A stretch of 64,000 nt of DNA from Rhynchopus sp. YZ270_cl-10. Taxonomy: Eukaryota > Euglenozoa > Diplonemea > Diplonemida > Diplonemidae. Location: assembly GCA_964035575.1 (NCBI GenBank), contig OZ037842.1, forward strand, positions 1,178,001-1,242,000, given 5' to 3'. Every line of letters starts with the position of its first letter. Within the stretch, counting starts at the first letter, position 1. This document shows positions 21,388 to 31,190 of this stretch, one piece after another. Position numbers and translations under genes: made by a program. The notes below the pieces were generated by a model, which saw nothing but the letters and a program-made list of their open reading frames with translations, did not search any database and had not been told where the DNA came from.

Positions 21388-22543
21388 ATGCCGAAGGCCA
21401 AGACCGCCGTGAAGAAGCAGACCAAGCAGGAGTCGGACAAGAACCCCCTCCTCGTGTCGCGCCCGAAGAACTTCTCCGTCGGAAACGACCTGCCCCCGAA
21501 GCGTGATGTGAGCCGTTTCGTGCGCTGGCCCAAGTACATCACCCGCCAGAGGCAGAAGCGTGTGCTTGAGCGCCGTCTTAAGGTATTATTTTTTTTGGGT
21601 AGCACCACATGAACGAAGCAGCCAGGAGCATGCTTCTGTCTCTGCTCTTGTTCTGTGGTTGTGATTATCCCAAACACTGGGGAGTAGCAACGCGTGCTAT
21701 GATTATCCATGTGGGGTAGCAGAGGCCTGGCTAGGTTCTGTGATGATCCCGTTCTGCAAGGGTGTGCTGTGTTGTGCTGTGCGGTGAGGTGGTGTGTGCT
21801 GTCTGCACACCTGTCACACCGCACAACACAACACCACGCAGCCCTGTGCATCGAGGCAGTGACACGTCATGATTACCCTCCTCCAGCTGTCGTCTCAAAC
21901 GATGCATATGCTGCGCAGGACTGAGGTTGCCTTGCCACAAAGAGGATGGAAGAGTGTCGTGCAGAATGGATACATTTACACAAAACATTTACACACATGA
22001 CACTGACAGGTGCCGTCTGCTCTGAACCAGTTCCGTCTGACTCTCGACAAGCAGACCAAGAACGAGCTGTTCAAGCTGATGGAGAAGTACACCCCTGAGA
22101 CCAAGAAGCAGGCCGCCGAGCGTCGTCTGTCCGAGGCCAAGGCCAAGAAGGAGGAGAAGAAGGCGAACCTCGCCAAGAAGGCACCCTGCCTGAAGTACGG
22201 AATCCAGCAGGTGACCCGCATGATTGAGGAGAAGCAGGCCAAGATGGTTGTCATTGCACACGACGTCGACCCCATCGAGATTGTTGTCTGGCTGCCCTCC
22301 CTTTGCAAGGCACAGAACATCCCTTACTGCATTGTCAAAGGCAAGGCCGCCCTCGGGAAGTTCGTCGGCATGAAGACCTGCACCTGTGTGTGCTTCACCA
22401 GCGTCAAGGGAGAGCACTCCTCCACCTTCTCGAAGCTCCAGGACGCTGTGACGTCTGGCTTCAACGGACAGTACGACGAGATGCGCAAGTCGTGGGGTGG
22501 TATGATGATGGGCCGTAAGGGACGTCCCACCAAGGCAGCATGA
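21388..22543 (+). CDS. RPL7A: 60S ribosomal protein eL8 (L7a), 242 aa
   Basis: Exons 21388-21582 (65 codons) and 22010-22543 (TGA), joined in phase 0. The N-terminal basic part reads [21 protein letters not shown] and [15 protein letters not shown]. The second exon starts [16 protein letters not shown] and contains the L7Ae RNA-binding core: [45 protein letters not shown]. Length is near the family's usual 250-265. It acts in the large ribosomal subunit. Codon bias toward C-ending codons is strongest here, as expected for a highly expressed gene. The 427-nt intron is long for this window and carries a repeated TGATTATCC-like motif and a GTG/CAC-rich inverted repeat. Confidence 0.97.
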
Positions 22544-22644
22544 GCGTAGGATCATCAGGGCGGGGTTGGGTGGGTGGGGTGGGGTACGTCTCATTCGTAG
22601 TTGTAGGTAGTTGTGTCGTGGATCGCTGTGTGCAAAAACATATA

Positions 22645-23592
22645 TCAGTCAATAACTGAACCACCGGGACTTTTCTCCCAAGGTTCGTTGAACAAAAAAC
22701 TGATCGTCAAAAAAAATTGTCCGACCCCGCAATTGAAAGATTTTGAGCAGCGGAATGCAAAGAAATAGAAATAAAAATAAAAATAAAAATAAAATTTTTT
22801 TGAACTCCAGATTGGTGAATCCCAAAAAGTCGGAAATGAATTGCATGAATGCGACCCACCGAAATTTTTAAAAAAAATTAAAACCCTGCGGGGATGGATT
22901 TCCGAGTCGATATCTTTTAATTGCGGGGTCGCACGATTTCTGGAAATGAGTAGAAGTTAAAAATTCTTCTGTACATGGGTAGTTGTGGCTGTACACCGTG
23001 GAAAACGGCGTACAGCCAGTCTAAACTGACACATGCATTTTAGGTCAAAAATACTCATTTCTGAGCGCAAAGTGACGCCATCACAGCACGCACAGACTCC
23101 CGAGAACCGAAAAAAAATTTTTTTTTTCCCGATTTTTTGTAGGCAAAAAATGGCCACCAACGAGTACCCCTTCAGACTTCCCTTAAGACTTTGTACAGGG
23201 AGCCCCCCACACAAAAACCAGGTTCCAGGGGGGTCAGGAGGGTGGCTGCGTAACAGTGAGGATCACTTTTTTTTCTTTGTCAAAAGTGATATTTTGACTG
23301 TTTTGCACGATCTGAATCCATTCGAACAGTTTTTTTTGAATTTTGAGGATTATTTTGTAAAATACTACCGCCCAGGCTTATACCCGAAAACTGGAAAAAC
23401 TGGTTTTGGTCGAGGCCCTCACACATCTGAGGTGAACCAACGACATCAAAAGTTTTCAAAACCCAGCGGGGATGGGTTTCCGAGTCGATATCTTTTAATT
23501 GCGGGGTCGGACAATTTTTTTTGACGAGTAGAAATTAAAAATTTTTCTGTACAAAAACGGAAAAAAGTCCCGGTGGCTCAATTATTGACTGA
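22645..23592. mobile_element. Non-autonomous DNA transposon with ~35-bp TIRs and TA target duplication
   Basis: The left end begins TCAGTCAATAACTGAACCAC then CGGGACTTTT; the right end is its near-perfect inverse, ending TTATTGACTGA. Both ends are bordered by TA (22643-22644 and 23593-23594), as expected for Tc1/mariner-like insertion. Inside, a ~60-bp block (GGGGATGG.TTTCCGAGTCG.., TTAATTGCGGGGTCG) occurs twice in direct orientation (about 22888 and 23462), and the inverse of its end is near the left TIR. No ORF resembling a transposase. It fills the gap between eL8 and the next gene. Length 948 bp. Confidence 0.8.
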
Positions 23593-23692
23593 TATGCCCC
23601 CCTCCCTTCCCATGCAGCTTTCATCCCCTTCGGTCCTGTACCCCTCCAACACGTTAACCTTCCCTTCAGCAACACAAACACAGAACAAAACA

Positions 23693-25048
23693 ATGCTCCT
23701 GCGAAGTATCTTCAAACGCGCTGCGTCGTCAGCAGGTTATTTAGGCCCAAAACAGGTGATTTCATACGCAAAACCTGATGCTCGTATTTTGCATTTGTCC
23801 GGCCCCATCAAAATGGCAAGTTTAGACAAGGTAATGGCCCTGAAGGAAGCGATCACACCGGATGTCATCGTGGTGAGTGGAGGGCTTGTGGGTGAGGGGA
23901 GTTCTTTTTTGGATAAGGGGCGGACGATGGTGTCTGCGTTGAACGAGATTGGGGTCACCCATGTTAGTCTGGGGCGGAATGACCTGCTTTTACCCAAGCA
24001 CATCCTTGCGAAACGCATTCGCGAATTTCGGGGTGTCGTATTGTCGACCAATTTGGACGAGCCTGACCTCGCCACGAAGGAATATTCTGCCACAAAAGGG
24101 TGCGCTTTTACGGGAGTCACAGGTGGCGTATCACCGCGGTATTGTTTTGGGGAAAGCAGGCTGGAGGAGGCAATGCATCACGATCGGAAAAATGTTTTGT
24201 TTGTGAGCACTGCACAGACGGAGGCGGAGGATGTGCAGTTGACGGCAATACAAGGGGGCATCAATTTGAAGGCGAAACAACAAAGACCAAAGTCATTGCT
24301 AGCGTTGGTGCTTGGTTCACACCCTGCAGGGGCATATTCAAACATCGGCCGTAGCGAGAACCGCATCAGAATTGCGCACGCCCAAGACGGAGAGTTCACC
24401 GACATCGAATTCTATGATACCTCCCGCAAAAACATTGTTGCACGCACCCGAAAAATATCTGCCGTAAAAGGCACGGCAAAGTTCTTCAGCAAAACATTCT
24501 TTTCTGTTTTAAAGCGGTTTGCCGATTCGAAACGCGCTATCAACGATGTGATCATTCCTTCATCGGGTAGTTCGTTGGAAGAGTTGAAAGCGTCTTTGTT
24601 GGAATGTGTTAAGGATGTTTTGGAGGTCGATGTTTGCGTTGCGCACAACGGGAGTTTTGCGGGTTCTGCGAAAAATGACTATTCTAATACTAAATATGCG
24701 GATCTCAGCGAGATTCTCCCATACCCAACACAGATGACAGTGATTGGGATGAGTGGGAAGCTGTTGAGTGCGATGGTTTCATATACACCGCCCATGAGGG
24801 GACGTGGTGATGCACCTGATTTTAAGGAGAGATCGCTTGTCTTCAATACAACCTTCGAACACATGACAATCGAGGACCACAAAACATACCTAGTGGCAGT
24901 GCCGAAGCTTCTTGCGGGGGGGTTGTACAACATCAAGCACATTACATCCTCCACAAAGGGTACCATGCAGGATCATCCATCCGCACCGTTGTTGGACCTA
25001 ATAGGCGCAGCGGTGATGCAGGAGTTGCAAGAACGCCCGATTGAATGA
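23693..25048 (+). CDS. 5'-nucleotidase-family protein with lost metal ligands, 451 aa
   Basis: Single exon; the ATG at 23693 (ACAAAACAATG) follows CCCTTCAG. The N-terminus MLLRSIFKRAASSAGYLG is presequence-like. The body follows the two-domain 5'-nucleotidase/UshA plan. In the N-terminal metallophosphoesterase fold, VIVVSGGLVGEGS stands where active members have GGDxxG, and VTHVSLGRNDLLLP where they have GNHE/D. In the C-terminal domain, CVAHNGSFAGSA and LPYPTQMTVIGMSGKLLSAMV match the substrate-domain pattern. The changed Asp and Asn-His positions would remove metal binding, so this is probably a non-catalytic relative, perhaps mitochondrial. Family assignment is moderately sure; pseudoenzyme status is inferred from the visible motifs. 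An R1 hairpin lies 64 nt after the stop. Confidence 0.7.
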   Translation: MLLRSIFKRAASSAGYLGPKQVISYAKPDARILHLSGPIKMASLDKVMALKEAITPDVIVVSGGLVGEGSSFLDKGRTMVSALNEIGVTHVSLGRNDLLLPKHILAKRIREFRGVVLSTNLDEPDLATKEYSATKGCAFTGVTGGVSPRYCFGESRLEEAMHHDRKNVLFVSTAQTEAEDVQLTAIQGGINLKAKQQRPKSLLALVLGSHPAGAYSNIGRSENRIRIAHAQDGEFTDIEFYDTSRKNIVARTRKISAVKGTAKFFSKTFFSVLKRFADSKRAINDVIIPSSGSSLEELKASLLECVKDVLEVDVCVAHNGSFAGSAKNDYSNTKYADLSEILPYPTQMTVIGMSGKLLSAMVSYTPPMRGRGDAPDFKERSLVFNTTFEHMTIEDHKTYLVAVPKLLAGGLYNIKHITSSTKGTMQDHPSAPLLDLIGAAVMQELQERPIE

Positions 25049-25111
25049 GAAAAAAATCCGACAAATAATGAGTATGATAGCTCAATGCGAAAAATATGCT
25101 TTTCTTATGAT

Positions 25112-25161
25112 AAGGTGACTAAGCACGAGAGGCTTAGGGTCATCTTATAAACTTTTCTTTT
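25112..25161 (+). repeat. R1 hairpin repeat
   Basis: AAGGTGACTAAGC, ACGAGAG, GCTTAG, GGTCATCTTATAAACTTTTC: standard form, 64 nt after a stop. Confidence 0.8.
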
Positions 25162-25344
25162 CTTCCAACCGCTCCCCTTCGGGGAGCACCATACAAAAAC
25201 AAATATGCCAATCTGATGATGCAAAACACAAAACCCTTCTCTTTTCACTTCACTCTTCCCCCTTCCCTCCACACCCATCATGCCAGAGGGGAGGACCCAT
25301 TCTTTCCCCTCCCCTCCCCTCCCCTCCTCCCCCACTCAAACACC

Positions 25345-28169
25345 ATGCCACCAAAAAGCCGACCTAATACCGGGAGTTCGCTGATTACTGCACCGAGGAG
25401 GAAAAGCAAGAATTCTGTGGGGAGGAGGAGGTCTTCGAATAATGGGAGGAGAGTAAGCAACACAGGCGGGAACGAGCTGAATGACAAAGAGGTGCCGGCG
25501 ACGGTGGATGTCGAGGAGATCCCTGGAGAGACACCCGAGGCGATGAATTCGCGCAAAGAGGAGAGCCTTGCCGAGGCAGATGCGGAGTCAGTCTCAGCAT
25601 CGCAAGGTGTTTCACCAGAACCTCCCTCCTCCGAAGTCCCAGACGAAGCAGATCTTGTCACCGACTCCGTCCACTCCGACAAACCCGATGACGAAACCCG
25701 CCGGATGTCTCTCGCAGAGCAAAAGAAAGAACAACGTGCCGTCCGCAAGAGACAGGTCTCCGAACAGTTCTTTGACGACATCGACGCCAATGGAGACGGA
25801 GAAATCGACCAACCAGAGCTAAAAGATGCGCTCACCGAAATGGGCGTGATAGGGCCAGAGAAAGAGGATATCGGACGCTTCTTTTTAACAGGAGATACGA
25901 TAAAGCTTGATGAGTTTCTTACGACAGATGTGCTAAAGAAGTTGAAGGATGTGCGGCTGGACTATGCAGAAGCGGATCTCCTGGAGGTGGAGGAGATTCG
26001 AACTGTGCGTGAGGAGGGTGGTGTTCCAAAGAGGTTCCTCCCGGATAGAATGGTGCGTGTGTTACTGGAGTTTGTTGATATTGCGTCATTGAAAACGCTG
26101 ACCGCAACGTCCTCTCAACTTCGCAAATGGGCTTCTACCGATGAATATTGGAAACGGAGTCTTTTAAAACGGCGGCGTCTGGAACAAATGAAGGCATCGT
26201 GCAATGTTCATATGATTCCAGAGATAAAATGTGGGACAAACTATTTTGGATGGTACATGGAATGGGTAAAAGCGCGGTGCTCCGAGGACGGCGTCAAATT
26301 GTGGTCGAAACGAATGGCGACAGAGCTAATGAACGACGGTGAACCTGGGGTGTTCACTACCCCAAAGATTCCGTCATGCCTGCACATCGCATCACCTCTC
26401 GAAGCAGCAGAGGCAAGCACAGAGGACGATGGTGCACCACCTCCACCACCACCACCACCAGAGCTCCCCCTCATGATCACAGGCGACGAGAAAGGAGACG
26501 TCCAGCTGCGCTGCTCATCTGCACCAGACCCACCACTAGAAACCCTCTCTGAACACGATGCAGTCATAACGTGCATTGCCTCGACAGACGAGAAGATCTT
26601 CACCGGGTCAGAAGACTGCACAACCTGCGTGTGGAAGCGTGGGGACTACACCCGCCCGCAATATAACCTCATCGGGCACACCGAAGCGATCTCTGTTATT
26701 GTATGCCATTTTTCACCTATCAGCGATTTTTTGCAAAATAAAAAAAAGGCTACGTGGTGTGGCCGATGAAAGGCTTTTTGTTGCCTGCCCACTTTCTCAC
26801 TCTTTTTTCCCGGTCATGTACCAAGGTATACTGTCGCGAGGGGGCTTTGTATTTCAAGTCAACTTTTTTTCAACGCAATCTGAAACAACCCGCAGGTTCC
26901 TTCCCCGGCAGACCCTATGATATGCGTGACAGGATCGATGGACCGCAAGGTTATCGTATGGGATCTCAACGCGCAAAAAGGGAAACGCAAAAGCTCCTCC
27001 GCAAAGCCGTCAGAGTTCGCCCAGCAGGTATCATACCACGACTTTCCTTTGGTTTTACTACAACTTAATGTTCGTGCCTTGCAAAGGATTCGGCTCATAT
27101 TTACAACAAGCTTTCAAATTGTTTTGTGCTTTGCATCTGACTCATCACATCTCGACTTTTCTTACACCTTTTCGCAGGTCACCCCTAGTGTAACTATGGA
27201 GGGGCACACCATGAAGGTCACGACGATTATTCTCAAACCCGGTTTGATTTTGAGTGCAGGGCGGGATTGCATGGTGTTTGGGTGGAATGGTGATGGGTCT
27301 GTGCGGTGGAAGCTTTCAGGACACATGGGCCCTGTGAACTGCTTGGGGCTCATGAGCCCTGCTTGCGTTGCGGGAACGACGGCGCTTGTGGCAGAGCCCT
27401 CTGTGTCAGTGCGGCGCCAGTCTGAAAGCAGCCAACGCTCCAGACGCCCTTCCTGCCGTTCCCAAAGAAACTCGACCACAAGCATTCCCGAAGAAACTGA
27501 CATCATTGTCTCCTGCTGTGGCGGCGGCCTCATCAAGTGTTGGTCCGCATCCGGAAAACAAGTCCTCACCAAACGCATCCACGAATCCCCCATCGAATGC
27601 CTCCAAACTGACAGCGAACGGCACCTCACAATCACCGGGTCCTGGGATAACCTGGTCACGATATTCAATACAGTATGCAAAAACACACCCAATTTGTTAT
27701 AATTTGAGTCTCGCAGGCGGGACGCAAAATAATTTTCTATGATATTTCCCTATCCCCCTTCCCCTAAAAAAAAACACGGTTGCCACTAAAAAAAATTCCT
27801 CAGTTGACAGAGACAATCGTAGGTGTGCTGAAAGGACACACCGGGTCGATCCGTTCACTGCACTACGATCCACTTCGTGCGAGGGTCATCACCGGGTCGG
27901 ACGATAAGAACATTGGGATGTACGATATCTCGTGTGTCAACCTTGCGCAGCAGGGTGGCGCAACGATGGAGGTGCAACCACATTACATGCTTACTGGGCC
28001 GAAGCAGCCAGTAACAGACGTAGTGGTGCTCCTTGAGGAGGACAATAGACTGCACAGCATGATGGCCATCGTGAAAGATCGCTCTGTCTATCACTGGAAG
28101 TTCCTGTCCGACTCCGCCGTGCAAAAGCTTGGTGTGTCGCACAAAAAGACGGCAGCCGTGGATGGATGA
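25345..28169 (+). CDS. EF-hand / F-box / WD40 protein, 782 aa, four exons
   Basis: Exons 25345-26700, 26896-27027, 27178-27672 and 27804-28169 (TGA), all phase 0, with GTATGC/GTATCA donors and CAG acceptors. The basic, then acidic, disordered N-terminus is followed by one canonical EF-hand loop DANGDGEIDQPE (about residues 150-161). An F-box comes next (FLPDRMVRVLLEFVDIASLK..WKRSLLKRR, about 230-280). WD40-type blades fill the rest: DAVITCIASTDEKIFTGSED, ICVTGSMDRKVIVWDL, GHTMKVTTIILKPG, GHMGPVNCLGL, LTITGSWDNLVTIF and GHTGSIRSLHYDP..VITGSDDKNIGMYD. The F-box plus WD40 layout is that of SCF ubiquitin-ligase substrate receptors; the EF-hand adds possible calcium control (inference). Intron 1 contains an R3 hairpin ending about 25 nt before the 3' splice site. 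Confidence 0.88.
26810..26870 (+). repeat. R3 hairpin repeat in intron 1 of F-box/WD40 gene
   Basis: CGGTCATGTACCAAGGTATA, CTGTCGCGAGGGGGC, TTTGTATTTCAAGTCAAC, then a T-run. It ends about 25 nt before the CCCGCAG acceptor. Confidence 0.75.
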
Positions 28170-28337
28170 TTTTGTGAACGAATTCACAAAAGAGACAGTG
28201 GAGATTGCACAAACTGTGGCAACACAACCGAGGCACTACAACAATTTATCAGAGGAAAAAAAAAATGCCGGTACTGACGTGCTTGCATGAGTCAGTAGAA
28301 TTGTCAAAACAAAAGGGGGTTTTAGAAAAGGAGAAAA

Positions 28338-28385
28338 AATAGTGCAGCTCATCCTCGCATGTCTACACTAATACCAAGTTTCAAC
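28338..28385 (+). repeat. R5 repeat (TAGTG..CTCATCC..GTGTCTACAC type)
   Basis: AAAAATAGTGCAGCTCATCC, TCGCATGTCTACACTAAT, then AAGTTTCAACAAAAAAA. It lies 169 nt after the F-box gene stop; similar copies are at 39.95, 47.30, 54.32 and 57.63 kb. Confidence 0.6.
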
Positions 28386-28607
28386 AAAAAAAGAATAAAA
28401 AAAAAAGGGAACATTTGTATTGGGAGTGGCACATCAAACCATGCATGTCAAGTACTTCAAGTACTGGGGTTTTTCGACTTTCGAGTACTTTTTTCTTTTC
28501 AAGTACTTTGGACATCCATGGCAAAAGAGGTGCACTAAAAAATATAAATACAGGCAACTTACGGCGCCCGTGTTTTGTATTTTTTTTTTCTTTTCTGGGG
28601 TTTATTT

Positions 28608-29165
28608 CAGGGGACATTGGTAGTTTGAGATTTTGAAAAAAAAGCCGGTGTGAGCCAAAAAAGCCGGTGTGAGGCATTTTTTTTTCCCCCACGCATTTTT
28701 GGCAGAGACCTCCACAACTCTTTCCCCTCCGCGCCCTTGTCTGGCCATATGGTATCAAAACTTTTCTGGCGAAGCCACGGTACGCAACATTTCAAAAATT
28801 GTGACATAAAATCGCACGCTTTTATAGCCAAACTATGGTATAGGTAGCTGTGACTATGGCGCAGGGTAGAGCTGTGGGCTACCGCTCGTCATTTTTAGCT
28901 GCGCCGCAGGCGCACGGTACGCTACTTTTTTATGAGAGTTGCGAACATCTATTTCTTTTGCTTGAACGGACTGATTGGTCTTTATGGTGGGGTCACATGC
29001 ACATAAGAAACCGCTACAGATGTGGTTGTAGCCTTGTATGAGGAGATAAAATTCAGAAAAAAATTCAAAAATCCGCCTTTTTCTTTTTTTTTTTTTTTCC
29101 TCAAAATCCCACACCGGCTTATCCGGTGTGGCCACACCGGCACACCGGCATACTAATGTCCCCTG
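28608..29165. mobile_element. hAT-like non-autonomous element (558 bp) with perfect 8-bp target duplication
   Basis: Left end CAGGGGACATTGGTA, right end TACTAATGTCCCCTG (14/15 inverted match). GTTTATTT flanks both sides exactly (28600-28607 and 29166-29173). CAGGG ends plus an 8-bp duplication are hAT-superfamily hallmarks. Subterminal GCCGGTGTG is repeated near both ends in opposite orientation. Inside are TCTGGCGAAGCCACGG and GCGCCGCAGGCGCACGG, phrases shared with the element at 47.7 kb. No transposase ORF. Confidence 0.88.
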
Positions 29166-29680
29166 GTTTATTTTCTCTCTTTTATCTTGGGGTCAGTTTT
29201 GTACATTTTCATGGAGAGAGATGTGTATCATTTGTGAAATAAAACTCTCTTTTGGGGGTTCCATAACCCATTGGAAGAGCAATGTCTGCGTCGTACGGTG
29301 TGGTGTTAAAGACGTCATATCCCTACCACCTTTGCAGTAAACCTTGAGGCCCTATGAGCCGTATGTTTTGCACATATCAAATTTCACATTTTTGAGATAC
29401 GGTGTCTAAAGCGCTGAGAGGCTCTCTTACTAACTTTTTTTTGATATTTTTTTTTTGAACCCTATTTCGTACTTAGTCAGAAATAGGCGCATCTTCACCA
29501 TGCCTTAGGCGTATCTCCACCAACAGCCTTTTTTCAGGTTTTTTTGTTGGTAGAAAGTTGAAAACTTAGGCCAAGCCCTGCATGATATTCAGTGTTCCCC
29601 CCCCCCCCCCCCCCCCCTTTGAGAAAACTCATGGTGGTCAATTCCATTTTTCGGTAAAAACATCTTCATATTTCTTGCTT

Positions 29681-29730
29681 TGAATGAACTCGGCAGAGAT
29701 GCGTTTTATCACGTTTCAACTCTTTCTTTT
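29681..29730 (+). repeat. R4 repeat (GAGCTCGACTGAGATGCG type)
   Basis: TGAATGAACTCGGCAGAGAT, GCGTTTTATCACGTTTCAAC, TCTTTCTTTT. Same order of blocks as copies at 31.15, 35.78 and 49.0 kb; the tail resembles R1-R3 tails. Confidence 0.6.
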
Positions 29731-30125
29731 TGCTCTGTAAGATGCAAAAATGTGACCGCGAGGCCCGGTTGATCTTCCAAAATATCTCCCTTTTTTTTTG
29801 TTCTTCTCTCACCAAAAAACCCCCCATTTACTGCTTTTCTCTGCTTCCGTGGAGAGGGAAAGTACACTCCTACTCCTTTCTTCCCCCCCAAGAAAAATGT
29901 CTGAAAAAAAAAAAAACCACTTTTTTCCCCCCACAATTCGATGACCCCCCCCCTCCGCACTCAACGAGACGCAGCTTGGTAGAACCATCCCTGCTGCATA
30001 CCATAGATCTCTCTTATTGTCAAACCTCTTCTCCTTTTCCCCCACACACATTCTTTTACAGTACCTCCCCTCTCCCCCCATTGAACCTTTGAATCACGAT
30101 CTTTGAATTGGCCAAAACAGTCAAA

Positions 30126-31130
30126 ATGGAGGTTTGCCTTGAACTCTGTGGATCTGTCTATTTTGTTCCAATTTCCGAGCACGCGAAAATCCGCGACCTC
30201 CGGAGGAGTGCATGCGAGTTGTGGGAAATGGAGGATGACAGCTTTTTTTTGAGGGCGGAGGATGGAAGCTTTTATCAAGAGGAGGATGCGTTTGTGGCAG
30301 ACGTCTTGGGCGGCGATGTGGTGCAGGTAGAACCGAACAGACGGTACACCGCAAAAAGAGTTCTCCGCGAACACTGGAAGATAAACGGCGACTACGCCAA
30401 CGCGCTCATCGCTCTCCTCAACCGCTGTGTACATGGCGTCGAAGGTGCACGCTTTCCCCCTCGCCCCACCGCTTCTCCAGCCCCTTCCATTGTCCCTGTC
30501 ACCACCGAAGATGATATTGTGGTCCCCCTCCTTTGGGACTGCATCGATGACATCAACGAAACGGATACATGGGGGTCAAGCCTGTTGGTCAGAGCGTGCG
30601 ATGGGGGACACCAAGAATCGGTGAGTCGCTTGCTAGATATGGGGGCTGATGTGAATATGACGAATCATGCGAGGCAGACACCTCTGATTTGTGCTGCGAA
30701 GCGTGGTCATATCGGGATTGCAGCGTTGTTGATTACACGAGGTGCGGTGGTGGATACGAGAGATGCGAATGGGTGGACCGCGTGGATGCATTCGTACGCA
30801 GCGTCTCCTACAGGGGCCGCCTATCTAAGGGATCTATCACAACGTGGCTTCCTCCGTTGCATCTGGGAAGCAATCGAAATGTGGTCCGACGACGTGCAGT
30901 TCATGGCCGCGCTCTCCATAGGCACCCCCGTCTTCCTTCTGATATACCTGCAAAGCGAAGGGCTGCTCTCGCAGTCCACCGTCACCTCAACCTGTGGGAT
31001 GGGAGCTCTTCTCGGTTATATCGGGTTGATTTCCTTCGTAGGAGCGAGGCTCCTTATTTGTGCCATGTCCATGGCATGTGTCGGAGGTCTTCTCTCGCGT
31101 GTCCTCAAATTTTTCAGGGATATGTCGTAA
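30126..31130 (+). CDS. Ankyrin-repeat membrane protein with ubiquitin-like N-terminus, 334 aa
   Basis: Single exon; ATG at 30126 (GTCAAAATGG). Residues 1-70 (MEVCLELCGSVYFVPISEH..LGGDVVQVEP) have the strand-helix-strand look of a ubiquitin-like fold. Two or three ankyrin repeats follow at about 155-235: GSSLLVRACDGGHQESVSRL, GADVNMTNHARQTPLICAAK, RGHIGIAALLITRGAVVDTR. The C-terminus has two or three hydrophobic segments (FMAALSIGTPVFLLIYL, GMGALLGYIGLISFVGARLL, LICAMSMACVGGLL), so the protein is probably tail-anchored or a hairpin in a membrane, with the ankyrins cytosolic. Partner unknown. An R4 repeat begins 17 nt after the stop. Confidence 0.8.
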   Translation: MEVCLELCGSVYFVPISEHAKIRDLRRSACELWEMEDDSFFLRAEDGSFYQEEDAFVADVLGGDVVQVEPNRRYTAKRVLREHWKINGDYANALIALLNRCVHGVEGARFPPRPTASPAPSIVPVTTEDDIVVPLLWDCIDDINETDTWGSSLLVRACDGGHQESVSRLLDMGADVNMTNHARQTPLICAAKRGHIGIAALLITRGAVVDTRDANGWTAWMHSYAASPTGAAYLRDLSQRGFLRCIWEAIEMWSDDVQFMAALSIGTPVFLLIYLQSEGLLSQSTVTSTCGMGALLGYIGLISFVGARLLICAMSMACVGGLLSRVLKFFRDMS

Positions 31131-31146
31131 AAGGGGTTGTAGATAT

Positions 31147-31190
31147 ATGACTGAGATGCGTTTTTTAGCATGTTTCAACTACTCTTTTGT
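31147..31190 (+). repeat. R4 repeat, 17 nt after ankyrin-gene stop
   Basis: TGACTGAGATGCG, TTTTTTAGCATG, TTTCAACTACTCTTTT. Confidence 0.65.

Larger units (their letters stand above)
28170..30125. other. Intergenic 2 kb: R5, hAT-like element, poly-C tract, R4
   Basis: No gene. Besides the repeats listed separately it has an uninterrupted run of about 23 C at 29,595-29,619 and an acceptor-like tract CACATTCTTTTACAG ending at 30,060, ahead of the ankyrin gene. Confidence 0.6.

Noticed and set aside
22010-22020. Second eL8 exon read as a separate gene starting at GTG
   Set aside because: The preceding CAG acceptor and phase-0 join to the 21388 exon give a complete eL8 protein.
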